Source: RBG-13-68-16 sp050018455 (lineage in GTDB: Bacteria; Acidobacteriota; Thermoanaerobaculia; Thermoanaerobaculales; Thermoanaerobaculaceae). From it: a stretch of 64,000 nt of DNA. The stretch is taken from positions 1-64,000 of the forward strand of contig JBEKAA010000001.1 in the NCBI GenBank assembly GCA_050018455.1. The letters run 5' to 3'. Below, piece by piece: positions 15,936 to 23,344 of the stretch. The translations under genes were made by a program, and so were the position numbers. Numbering within the stretch: position 1 is the stretch's first letter; every line of letters begins with the position of its first letter. Under the pieces are notes generated by a model. It made no database searches. It was not told the DNA's origin and saw only the letters and a list, made by a program, of their open reading frames with translations.

Positions 15936-18302
15936 TCAGGTGTGTAAGGTTGTGTGGCGGTTGATGGCTAGAAGGGCGAATACGACGCTCGGCGTCCACG
16001 ACGCGAGCGCTGGCGGCAGCAGCGACGCTTCGCCCAGTCTGGTCACTGCCGCCATCAGGGCGAAGTAGCCCATGCCCAGAACAAGTCCCAGCGCGACCCC
16101 TCCAATTGTGCTCCGGCTCCGCCCCGGCCGGAACGCGAACGGCAGCGACAGCCACACCAGCAGGACCATGCTAAGGGGGTAGGCGATCTTCTGGTGCAGT
16201 TGGACCACCAGTCGGTCGACTCGATACCCGGCAGCCCGGAGCGTTGCGATGTACGTCCTCAGCTCTCCGAACGTCATCTGCTGCGGCCTGCGGAACTCCC
16301 GCCCGAAGTAGTCCGGCGCGACCGGGAGCGGGAGGTCAACACGGCCCTTGTAGGCCACGAACTCCGGGTTTGCGTCCGACATGAACGTCCGCGACCAGGC
16401 GCCCTCCGCCTGCCAGTGGCCGTCGCGGAAGGTGGCGCGAGTCGCCATGAACCGCGTCCGGAGGTTGAACCTGGCGTCGAAGAGAAAGACGGACGGACGG
16501 ACGAGAGTGTCGGTGTCTGGATCGAACTCGAGAAAGTTCACGAGGGTGCTCCCATCGGGGAGAAACACGAAGGGCCGATCTGTGGCGCGGTACGACCTGG
16601 CCACCTGCTTTCCCCTGATGACATCGTCGAGCACCTGCTTCGATTTTTCGGCTCTTTGCGTGATGTTGTCGTCGAGCAGGAACAGACCCACTCCGCTCCC
16701 GAGGGCGAGAAGGAGAAGGGGAAGTGCAACGCGGCTCAAGGAGATGCCGGCGGCCTTGAACGCCGTCGTCTCGTTCCGCCGCTCCAGCACGGCGGCGGTC
16801 GCGAGGAAGGCGATCAGGAAGGCGAGGGGAAGTGTGTCATGGAGAATCTGAGGCAGGGACAGGAAGTAGTACGAGGCGACGGTCATGAGCGGCACAGCGT
16901 TTCTGCGAATCTCCTCGAGGTTTTCCGAGATGTTGACGGCCACCCAGAGGGCGCAAATTGCCACTACGACCAGCAGGAAGAAGCTGACGCACTGACGCAA
17001 CAGGTATCGGTCCAGCACCCCGAGCGGGATGCGGAGGCGCGACCCGGCAGCGGTCCGCGCTTCGCTGGCGGCGCCATTGGACGGCGCGACGAATCGCCGC
17101 ACCGCGCGTAACGGCGTCATCGCCACGCTGATCAAGCCGTTCACGATCCGCGGGAACAGGCGAGAGGCGAGGCCACCTTTCTCACCCCTCGAGGCTCGCC
17201 TGAACATAGCGGCCGCGAGGGTCAACAGGGCGAGGTTGGGCAGCCACATTCCCAGCATCACCGGGACCTTGCCGCTGGTGGCTAGGAGTTCGCCGTTGTT
17301 GAGCAGCACGTAGTACGCCACGACGATTGCCACCGATGCCGTAAGTCCGAACCCTCTGCCCCCGCGCCGGTTCCGAATCCCGAGCGGAAAACCGACGAAG
17401 GCAAAGACGATCGCTGCAGCCGGGATTGCAATGCGTTTGTTCAGCTCGACGCTGGCCTCGCGGGCCTCCTCGGCTGTGGTGTCAGGGCCTTGGGAACGCA
17501 GCCGGCCGATGAGGTCGGTCGTGAGCGTCTCGCGCACGCTTAGGTGGACACGCTGATTTGCGTCGACGGAAGGCTGTCGGAGACGGATCTTCAGCTCGTT
17601 GTTGTCGTTCTTCCGGTACGAATCGGGCTCGTTGGGCCGGAGTTGGTGCGTCGTGGTGTCCTGCAGGTTGAGCCACGCGCTGCCGTCCCGGGGATCCACG
17701 ACCAGATCCCCGGAATCGGCGGTCACAAGGCTCTCCTGGAGAGGGTCGGAGAGGTCAAACAGGAGGACGCCGTGCCAACGGCCAGTCCCGCGGTCGATCT
17801 TGTCCACATAGAGGAGCTGATTGGGGAAATCCTCGGCGAAAACCCGTTGTTCGACCGCCGCGTTGGCTGCAGAGAACGCGACCCTTCGCGTGACCTCGGA
17901 GAGCTGGGCATTCGCGCGCGGCATCAGCGCAAGGACGAGCACTAGGTCGATACCGCAGACGACGCCAGCCAGCGCCACCAGAGGCCTGGCAACCCGCCGC
18001 AAGGAAACCCCGCAGGCCTGCATCGCGACGAGCTCGGAGTCAGCCGCCCACCGGGCCGCGGTAATCAGGACCGCAAACAGCGTTCCAATAGGAAGAGTCA
18101 GCGCCAATATGTTCGGGACGCCCAGCAGCAGCAGCCGGATCCCGGTGAGGAAGCTGACGTTACGAGAGATGAACAGATCGGCCAGGACGAACATCGCTCG
18201 AATCAGGAGCAAGAACGTCGTGACGCCGGAGGCGAGCAAGAGGGTCGGGAGCATCTCCCGGACAAGAGCGCGCGTCACGACGAATCGGCGGGCGGTGCGC
18301 AT
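15936..18302 (-). CDS. lptFG: Fused LptF-LptG LPS export permease
   Basis: A 788-residue membrane protein that is two complete YjgP/YjgQ (LptF/LptG) permeases in one chain. Each half has the expected order: N-terminal membrane helices, a periplasmic beta-jellyroll, then three C-terminal helices. Half one spans about 1-370 (TLLLASGVTTFLLLIRAMF to VPVMLGMWLPNLALLTLAA). A basic linker follows at about 371-425. Half two starts at LDRYLLRQCVSFFLLV and ends with FALMAAVTRLGEASLLPP. In most bacteria these are separate proteins of about 360 residues that pair with two LptB subunits to lift LPS out of the inner membrane. The ATG at 18302 is supported by TTGGCA-17-TAACAT eight bases upstream; an in-frame ATG at 18410 would add a Pro-rich, unmatched tail. 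Confidence 0.88.
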   Translation of the reverse strand: MRTARRFVVTRALVREMLPTLLLASGVTTFLLLIRAMFVLADLFISRNVSFLTGIRLLLLGVPNILALTLPIGTLFAVLITAARWAADSELVAMQACGVSLRRVARPLVALAGVVCGIDLVLVLALMPRANAQLSEVTRRVAFSAANAAVEQRVFAEDFPNQLLYVDKIDRGTGRWHGVLLFDLSDPLQESLVTADSGDLVVDPRDGSAWLNLQDTTTHQLRPNEPDSYRKNDNNELKIRLRQPSVDANQRVHLSVRETLTTDLIGRLRSQGPDTTAEEAREASVELNKRIAIPAAAIVFAFVGFPLGIRNRRGGRGFGLTASVAIVVAYYVLLNNGELLATSGKVPVMLGMWLPNLALLTLAAAMFRRASRGEKGGLASRLFPRIVNGLISVAMTPLRAVRRFVAPSNGAASEARTAAGSRLRIPLGVLDRYLLRQCVSFFLLVVVAICALWVAVNISENLEEIRRNAVPLMTVASYYFLSLPQILHDTLPLAFLIAFLATAAVLERRNETTAFKAAGISLSRVALPLLLLALGSGVGLFLLDDNITQRAEKSKQVLDDVIRGKQVARSYRATDRPFVFLPDGSTLVNFLEFDPDTDTLVRPSVFLFDARFNLRTRFMATRATFRDGHWQAEGAWSRTFMSDANPEFVAYKGRVDLPLPVAPDYFGREFRRPQQMTFGELRTYIATLRAAGYRVDRLVVQLHQKIAYPLSMVLLVWLSLPFAFRPGRSRSTIGGVALGLVLGMGYFALMAAVTRLGEASLLPPALASWTPSVVFALLAINRHTTLHT

Positions 18303-18310
18303 CGGAGGCG

Positions 18311-18339
18311 ATGTTACGGGAGAGCCGGGCTTTTGCCAA
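18311..18339 (-). promoter_or_regulatory. Promoter of lptFG (TTGGCA-17-TAACAT)
   Basis: On the minus strand TTGGCA (18339-18334) and TAACAT (18316-18311) are 17 bases apart. The -10 ends eight bases before the ATG at 18302. This makes the AT-rich region further upstream unnecessary as the lptFG promoter. Confidence 0.6.
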
Positions 18340-18370
18340 CTCGGTGGAGTCTCCGGAGTGGGGCGGTGTT

Positions 18371-18462
18371 TGTTCCACAGGCGATTCCACAGCGAGGGAG
18401 GTTTCCACATGGTGGTGTTTGGATGGAAGGTCCGATAAGATATATTATGTTAAATACCATCC
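18371..18462. other. Candidate replication origin core: DnaA-box-like repeats plus AT-rich segment
   Basis: Three same-direction repeats sharing TTCCACA lie at 18371-18379, 18383-18391 and 18401-18409. They differ from the DnaA-box consensus TTWTNCACA by one or two bases each. They are followed by an AT-rich stretch (18434-18457, about 20 of 24 bases A or T) in an otherwise very GC-rich window, flanked by the inverted repeat GGATGG (18421-18426) and CCATCC (18457-18462). Two AAACCCACC direct repeats follow (18468-18476, 18479-18487). The block sits between parB and lptFG and is bracketed by the two candidate parS palindromes. Gene directions here point toward rather than away from it, which counts against an origin. 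Confidence 0.4.
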
Positions 18463-18518
18463 TTTCTAAACCCACCATAAACCCACCGACGTCTCTCAAA
18501 CTCACAACCGTGATGTTG

Positions 18519-18551
18519 CCCCCCCCCGGCTTCTCCTCCCCAAGACTCCCC
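18519..18551 (-). other. Candidate G-quadruplex sequence downstream of parB
   Basis: The minus strand carries GGGG, six bases, GGGG, ten bases, then nine consecutive G. This allows four G-tracts and a possible intramolecular quadruplex. It lies just after the parB stop and next to the AT-rich block. Confidence 0.35.
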
Positions 18552-18558
18552 AAACCTC

Positions 18559-19500
18559 CTAGGGCGCCTCGTCGGATTCTTCGCTCGGGGATACGAGGCG
18601 ATCGTCAAGCTCGCCGGAGCGCAGCTGTTCCAGGACCGCCTCGAGAGTCGCGATCACCTCATGGCGTGTGACCCCGGGCTCTCGGATTGACAGGGACAGC
18701 CGGATCGGCGCACTGGGCGTTGTCTGGAGGCGGATGCGCAGGGGGCGAAATCTCCCCTGCCCAGAGGCTGCGGATCGCTGGTTGTCGCCGGCCGAAACGG
18801 GCGTTGTGTCCCCTCGCTCGGCACGACTGCCCTGCGCGGCGAGGCGCGCGGCCTCGCGGTCCAGATTACCCTCAGCAATCTCCTGGACGAGTTTCTCCAT
18901 CTCCTGGATCGTTCGTGCTCGGGCGATAAGCAAGAGGACGGATTTCGCAGTAATGTCGGCATGCCGACAAAGATCCTGGATCGCGGGGGGAATGGCAAGG
19001 AGCTTGAGGGTTTCGGTGACGGTCGTTCTCGACTTTCCTATGCCGGAAGCTACCTGGTCGTGGGTGTACGCGTACTTCTCGGTCAGCGTCCGATAGCCCT
19101 CGGCCTCTTCGAAAGGTGACAGGTCCCTCCGCTGCAGGTTCTCGACGAGGGCAAGTTCCAGGGCTTCCTGATCGGTGGCGGGGATCTCGACGCAGGGAAC
19201 CTCTTCGAGACCTGCCTCGATAGCTGCATGGAAGCGCCTTTCGCCAGCGATGAGCTGGTAGTTCTTCGTACCAGGCATGGGACGGACCAGGAGCGGCTCG
19301 AGGATCCCGCGGGCGCGGATCGACTGGGCCAGCTCCGAGACGTCTCCGAGATTCGACCTTGGTTGCTCTCTATTCGTCTCGATCTTCTCTACCGGAATCA
19401 TCATTCCGATCGCGGCGATGGACTGATTCGCCAGTTCCTCCACGAAGTGGCGGTCGTGGCGCATCTTTCGGAAATCGGGAAGTCCCTTGCGGCTAGACAC
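18559..19500 (-). CDS. parB: ParB/Spo0J-family chromosome partition protein
   Basis: A 313-residue ParB. The N-terminal CTP-binding domain shows the GERRF motif (86-90) and ENLQRRDL (120-127). A helix-turn-helix follows at about 146-170 (HDQVASGIGKSRTTVTETLKL). The C-terminal part has a long polar linker and a short dimerisation end. Recognition-helix wording (SRTTVTETL) differs from the usual SRPxVxNxLRL, so its DNA site may not be the classic parS. Residues 178-183 (CRHADI) are encoded by a perfect 16-bp palindrome repeated elsewhere in the window. The GTG start overlaps the parA stop by eight bases, so parA and parB are coupled. Confidence 0.9.
   Translation of the reverse strand: MSSRKGLPDFRKMRHDRHFVEELANQSIAAIGMMIPVEKIETNREQPRSNLGDVSELAQSIRARGILEPLLVRPMPGTKNYQLIAGERRFHAAIEAGLEEVPCVEIPATDQEALELALVENLQRRDLSPFEEAEGYRTLTEKYAYTHDQVASGIGKSRTTVTETLKLLAIPPAIQDLCRHADITAKSVLLLIARARTIQEMEKLVQEIAEGNLDREAARLAAQGSRAERGDTTPVSAGDNQRSAASGQGRFRPLRIRLQTTPSAPIRLSLSIREPGVTRHEVIATLEAVLEQLRSGELDDRLVSPSEESDEAP
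18954..18969. promoter_or_regulatory. Candidate parS site 2 inside parB: perfect 16-bp palindrome
   Basis: TGTCGGCATGCCGACA, identical to the copy at 15851-15866, lies inside the parB coding region and encodes residues Cys178 to Asp182 plus one base. An embedded parS inside parB/spo0J is known in Bacillus subtilis, so the location is biologically plausible. Confidence 0.6.
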
Positions 19501-20245
19501 GGGCCATTACCTCCTCGCAGAGAGCGTAGTACTCCAGCGCCCCTGAGGATTGGGGCGCGTGCTCGAAGATCGAGGTGCGATAGGCGGGGCTCTCCTCGAG
19601 CCGTATCGATCTCGTCACCGCGGTATGGAACACCTTGTCACCGAAGACCGAATTGATCTGTTGATGGATGTCTCGTGCGAGGACGGTCCGACGGTCGTGG
19701 AGAGTGATCAGCACCCCGAGGAGTTGAAGGTCAGGGTTTGCGCGAACCTTGATCTTCTCGACCGTCTCGAGAAGGTCATCGGTTCCCTCGAGGGCGAAGT
19801 ATGACGACTGGATCGGTATGAGCAGGTGCGTCGCAGCGACCATCGCATTCACAGTGATCAAACCCAGCGTCGGCGGCGTGTCGATGACAATGTACTCGTA
19901 GTTGGGAACAACCGCCCTCATGCGGTCCTTCAGACGAAAATGGGCGTCCAGCTCCCCCACGAGTGCGTTCTCCAGTTTGGCAAGAGCGATGCGCGAGGGT
20001 GCGACATCGAGCTTCTCGAGATGTGTCGGCCGGATGATGTCCGGCATGGGCACACCTTCGACCAGCACGTCGTACATGGACTGTCCCAAGCTGTGCTGAT
20101 CCACGAAAGACATCGTGGTGTTGCCTTGCGGGTCGAGGTCGACCAGGAGAGTGTGGACCCCTTTGTGCGCAAGTGCGGCTGCCAGGTTGATCGCTGTGGT
20201 GGTCTTGCCCACCCCGCCTTTTTGATTGGCAATTGTGATGATCAT
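19493..20245 (-). CDS. parA: ParA/Soj-family partition ATPase
   Basis: A 250-residue Walker-type ATPase. The deviant Walker A KGGVGKTT (residues 9-16) has the signature lysine, and DLDPQGNTT (about 37-45), DTPPTLGLITVNA and YFALEG follow as in chromosomal Soj/ParA. There is no N-terminal helix-turn-helix, so this is the short, chromosomal type rather than plasmid P1-type. ParA forms ATP-dependent gradients on the nucleoid and moves ParB-parS complexes. An AGGAG site precedes the ATG. It overlaps parB by eight bases. About 180 bases separate it from the upstream nuclease gene, enough for its own promoter, though none was clear. Confidence 0.94.
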   Translation of the reverse strand: MIITIANQKGGVGKTTTAINLAAALAHKGVHTLLVDLDPQGNTTMSFVDQHSLGQSMYDVLVEGVPMPDIIRPTHLEKLDVAPSRIALAKLENALVGELDAHFRLKDRMRAVVPNYEYIVIDTPPTLGLITVNAMVAATHLLIPIQSSYFALEGTDDLLETVEKIKVRANPDLQLLGVLITLHDRRTVLARDIHQQINSVFGDKVFHTAVTRSIRLEESPAYRTSIFEHAPQSSGALEYYALCEEVMARV

Positions 20246-20427
20246 AGCTCCTCGTCAGTCCCGGGTCGATGTGGACGACCTCATGCGAAGTCCAGGAACG
20301 GGCCATAGAAGGCCCCTGTGATCTGGCAACTTCGGCACTGTATCGAGTCCTTTGAAAGGCTGTCAACTGTCGCGCCGCTTCAACCGGGCGTCGCAGATCA
20401 TCGGTGGGACTTTCGCCGAGATCCGGA

Positions 20428-20940
20428 TCACATCTTGTATTTGCCCAACTGCTCCGGCGTCAGGGACTCGAGCCATTCGCGGATCCGTACCTCCTGGTCC
20501 TCGCCTTCGCGGAAGTCGAGGGCATGGGCCTCACGGAAAACGGACTCCGCCACGCGGATCGGTGCTCCGCAGCGCAGTGCCAGAGCGATTGCATCCGACG
20601 GTCGCGCATCGACTTCGGCGATTTGGCCGTTGCTGTTTCGCACTAAGACATTGGCATGAAACGTGTTTTCGACCAACGAATGGACGAGGACGCATTCCAC
20701 CCGCGCTCCAAGCGCCGCCACGAGCGCCCGGAGGAGGTCGTGCGTCATCGGACGAGGAGTCGCGACCCCCTCGAGCTGCAGAGCAATCGCGTTGGCCTCG
20801 AAGACGCCGATCCAGATGGGAAGGAAGAGATTCTCGTCGGGCTTCTTGAGGATGACGATAGGCGTATTCGACACGGGATCCAGGATCAGACCCCTAATCT
20901 CCACCTCGAGCTGCGCGGACACATTCAGGTCGGTACCCAC
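20428..20940 (-). CDS. Bifunctional nuclease (BFN, DUF151) family protein
   Basis: A 170-residue protein with the BFN core: EIRGLILDPVSNTPIVILK at the N-terminus, LPIWIGVFEANAIAL and RPMTHDLL in the middle, and ARPSDAIALALR later. The C-terminal region is short and acidic and lacks an added UvrB/UvrC motif. The family has reported DNase and RNase activity in plants and is widespread in bacteria with little known of its role. The start is a GTG; an internal GTG nearer EIRGL would give a more typical N-terminus. It lies 31 bases downstream of miaB on the same strand, probably in its operon. Confidence 0.85.
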   Translation of the reverse strand: MGTDLNVSAQLEVEIRGLILDPVSNTPIVILKKPDENLFLPIWIGVFEANAIALQLEGVATPRPMTHDLLRALVAALGARVECVLVHSLVENTFHANVLVRNSNGQIAEVDARPSDAIALALRCGAPIRVAESVFREAHALDFREGEDQEVRIREWLESLTPEQLGKYKM

Positions 20941-20971
20941 GTCTTCAATGTCAGCCGGGAGGCGCCGGGTG

Positions 20972-22291
20972 TCAAGCGTCAGGAGCCCGTTCGCCGAGGA
21001 GTGCGTGCGCAGTGGCTCCGGTGACGGTGACCACAGCCAACTGCCCTTCGGCGATCCCCTTCCATGCCGGGACGTTCACCACGCGGTTGTCCGCTCCCCT
21101 CCCCTGCCACCAACCGGACCCGCGCTTCGCCGGTCCGTCGATCAGGATTTCCACGCGACGGTCGATGAGGGCCTGATTGAGCGTGAGCTGAATCGCGGAC
21201 TGCGCGGCGAACAGGCGCCCCAGGCGGTCGCCTGCCACGTCCCGGGCGACTCGCTCGCCGTATCGTGCGGCAGGCGTGCGCGGCCGGGGCGAGTAGACAA
21301 AGCCGTAGAGCTGTCCGAACCGCACCTGGGAGATGAGTTCGAGAGTGGCCGAGAAGTCCTCCTCGGTTTCGCCGGGAAATCCGACGATCACATCCGTCGA
21401 GAGAGCGATGCCCGGCAACGCCTTTCGCAACCTTGCAATCAGCTCGAGGTATTGCTCGCGCGTGTAGCCGCGATGCATCCGTTTGAGCACGGCGCTCGAG
21501 CCGGATTGGAAAGGGACGTGGAGGTACGTCCCGAGCCCCCGGATTCCGGCGAGCTTGGCGACCAACGCATCGGTGAAGAACGCAGGGTGCGACGTGATGA
21601 ATTGGGTGCGCCAGAGGCCCTCCACCGTGCTCACTGCGCCCAGCAGATCGCCCAGATCGGCACCCGTTGCGGGACAGCGGTACGCATTGATGGTCTGGCC
21701 CAACAGCGTGACTTCCTTCGCCCCATGTGCGGCGAGGTTCCTTACCTCCGCCTCAATCTCCTTCATCGTTCTGCTCTTCTCGTGGCCCCGCGTGTACGGG
21801 ACGACGCAAAAGGTGCAGTGCTGGTTGCAGCCGTGGATGGCCGTGACGTACTGGCGGGCGCCCGTCCCCCGGGCGATCAGGTGCGAATCGTAGTCATCCG
21901 TCTCCGGGAAACCGGTGACGCTCACGCGGCTCCCGTCTGCAACCTGGTCGAGGGCCGCTGGAAGCTGGCCGATGCGACCAGGGCCAAGCACAAAGCTGAG
22001 GACGGAGCTCCTGGACAGGAGTGTTGCGCCGTCCTGCTCCGCGACGCACCCGCACAGCCCGACAACCTCGGGCTTGCCGCCCTCCTCACGGGAGCGTTTG
22101 AACTCCCCGAGGCGGGAGAGAACCTTCTGGGCTGCCTTTTCTCGCACGGAGCACGTGTTGAGAAGAGTCACATCGGCTTCTTCGGCCCGCGTGGCAGCGC
22201 GGAGACCCCGCGATTGCAGAAGACCTTCAAGTCGCTGGGTATCCAGCACGTTCATCTGGCATCCCCAGGTCTCGACGAAGTACGTCTTCAC
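20972..22291 (-). CDS. miaB: tRNA-2-methylthio-N6-dimethylallyladenosine synthase (MiaB)
   Basis: A 439-residue radical-SAM methylthiotransferase. The N-terminal UPF0004 domain has its three cluster cysteines (Cys11 in GCQMN, Cys47 in LNTCSVR, Cys80 or 82 in LCGCVA). The radical-SAM triad is Cys155-x3-Cys159-x2-Cys162 in HGCNQHCTFC, and a TRAM domain ends the protein. FVETWGCQMN and the PYTRGHEKSR stretch point to MiaB rather than RimO or MtaB. It adds a methylthio group to i6A37 of tRNAs reading UNN codons. The GTG start has a GGGGGAG ribosome site. Length is normal. Confidence 0.94.
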   Translation of the reverse strand: MKTYFVETWGCQMNVLDTQRLEGLLQSRGLRAATRAEEADVTLLNTCSVREKAAQKVLSRLGEFKRSREEGGKPEVVGLCGCVAEQDGATLLSRSSVLSFVLGPGRIGQLPAALDQVADGSRVSVTGFPETDDYDSHLIARGTGARQYVTAIHGCNQHCTFCVVPYTRGHEKSRTMKEIEAEVRNLAAHGAKEVTLLGQTINAYRCPATGADLGDLLGAVSTVEGLWRTQFITSHPAFFTDALVAKLAGIRGLGTYLHVPFQSGSSAVLKRMHRGYTREQYLELIARLRKALPGIALSTDVIVGFPGETEEDFSATLELISQVRFGQLYGFVYSPRPRTPAARYGERVARDVAGDRLGRLFAAQSAIQLTLNQALIDRRVEILIDGPAKRGSGWWQGRGADNRVVNVPAWKGIAEGQLAVVTVTGATAHALLGERAPDA

Positions 22292-22456
22292 GAGTCAACT
22301 CCCCCCGACTGCAAGGGACCTCCCTGCAGTGACGCGCCCTCTCTGGGCGGAATACCTTCTAACCTCTTTCGTCCCCCGGCGCAAGCCCAGAAGAGGGAGT
22401 CCGCGATGCCCAGGCAAGTCGGGAGTCGCGGAGTGGTAGGTGGAGCGGTGGCCAGA

Positions 22457-23179
22457 CTAGGTGGGGCCCACCGGCTGACGAGGCGTCGCCTGGGTTGGCG
22501 TCGGCCTCGGGGTGGGACTCCTGGGCGGCTCTTGCCCGCTGGCGGCCGAGGTCGAACCCGAGGAGACCGGGCCGCTCTCGTCTTCCATGCCCCGGAACCA
22601 TCCGGGCAGTGCTCCGTCGCGCCGAGCAGCGTTCAGGACCTCATCGGGCTGCTTTCGAGCCTCTTCGAGGTCGATGCGGGCCTTCTGGAGAGCAGCCAAG
22701 GTCTTGTCCCATTTTGGTTTGATGGTTGAGTCGCGATAGACGGGATCGTCGTGTGCGTAGAAGTCGCGCTCGAGGCCGTTGGCCTGGGTTTCGAGGGTCT
22801 TCACCTCGGATTCGAGTCCATGCACGCGCTGGAGGGCCGCGCGGTACCTCTGCTGCCATTTGGCTTTCTTTGCGTCCTCGGAGCCGCCGGTGGCCGAAAC
22901 GCCCCGGCCGGCCCCGCCGGCCGTTGCCGCGGACATGGTCAGCTCGACGCCTTGCGCGAGCTGCTTGACGCTCTCATTGGTCAACACGCGCGGGGCGTTG
23001 GCCGGCAGTTTCAACTTGATCCGCTTCGCGACCTCGGCCAGCGAGTTGCCCATCGGTGGCGGTCCAGCCTCGGGCCTCGTGAGGAGAATGTTGGCCGCGG
23101 GCGTGGGAGTCGGTCCCGGAGCCCCCGGCGAGGCGGGTGTTGCCTGAGCAGCCGCGAGAACGAGCAGCACTGTCATCAT
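22457..23179 (-). CDS. Secreted coiled-coil protein of unknown function
   Basis: A 240-residue protein with a short signal peptide (MMTVLLVLAAAQA, then a Pro/Thr/Ala-rich stretch). The middle (about 85-185) is highly charged and helical, with heptad-like runs such as LQRVHGLESEVKTLETQ, suggesting a coiled coil. The C-terminus is a low-complexity Pro/Thr/Arg tail. The first ATG of the pair at 23179 has GGAGG nine bases upstream. I do not recognise the family. It stands alone between miaB and ptsI with about 165 bases on each side. A periplasmic structural or envelope role is a guess from composition only. Confidence 0.7.
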   Translation of the reverse strand: MMTVLLVLAAAQATPASPGAPGPTPTPAANILLTRPEAGPPPMGNSLAEVAKRIKLKLPANAPRVLTNESVKQLAQGVELTMSAATAGGAGRGVSATGGSEDAKKAKWQQRYRAALQRVHGLESEVKTLETQANGLERDFYAHDDPVYRDSTIKPKWDKTLAALQKARIDLEEARKQPDEVLNAARRDGALPGWFRGMEDESGPVSSGSTSAASGQEPPRSPTPRPTPTQATPRQPVGPT

Positions 23180-23344
23180 AAGTTCTTGCCTCCCGGCCGC
23201 GCTACGTTTGGTTGCTTTCTTCCCGCCCGTACCGGTCCTCGAGGCGCATTCCACGTTTGCAGTTCGCAGCTACCCTCCGGGGTCCGCTTGGGTCCGTCCG
23301 TCGTCACATGATACTTCAAGGAAGAAGATGCCCGGCTGCACGTG

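Noticed and set aside
18303..18410. N-terminal extension of the LptFG fusion to an ATG at 18410
   Set aside because: The extra 36 residues are Pro/Trp-rich and unlike any LptF start, there is no ribosome site, and a good promoter (TTGGCA-17-TAACAT) lies inside the extension next to the ATG at 18302.
18434..18458. AT-rich segment as a recently inserted foreign DNA fragment
   Set aside because: It is only about 25 bases long and flanked by native genes with normal composition; an origin or regulatory role is simpler.
22292..22456. Possible RNA gene in the miaB upstream gap
   Set aside because: No tRNA T-loop, no convincing hairpin and no small frame with a ribosome site were seen. The gaps 23180-23344, 48342-48500 and 63459-63597 were likewise empty apart from promoter-like boxes.
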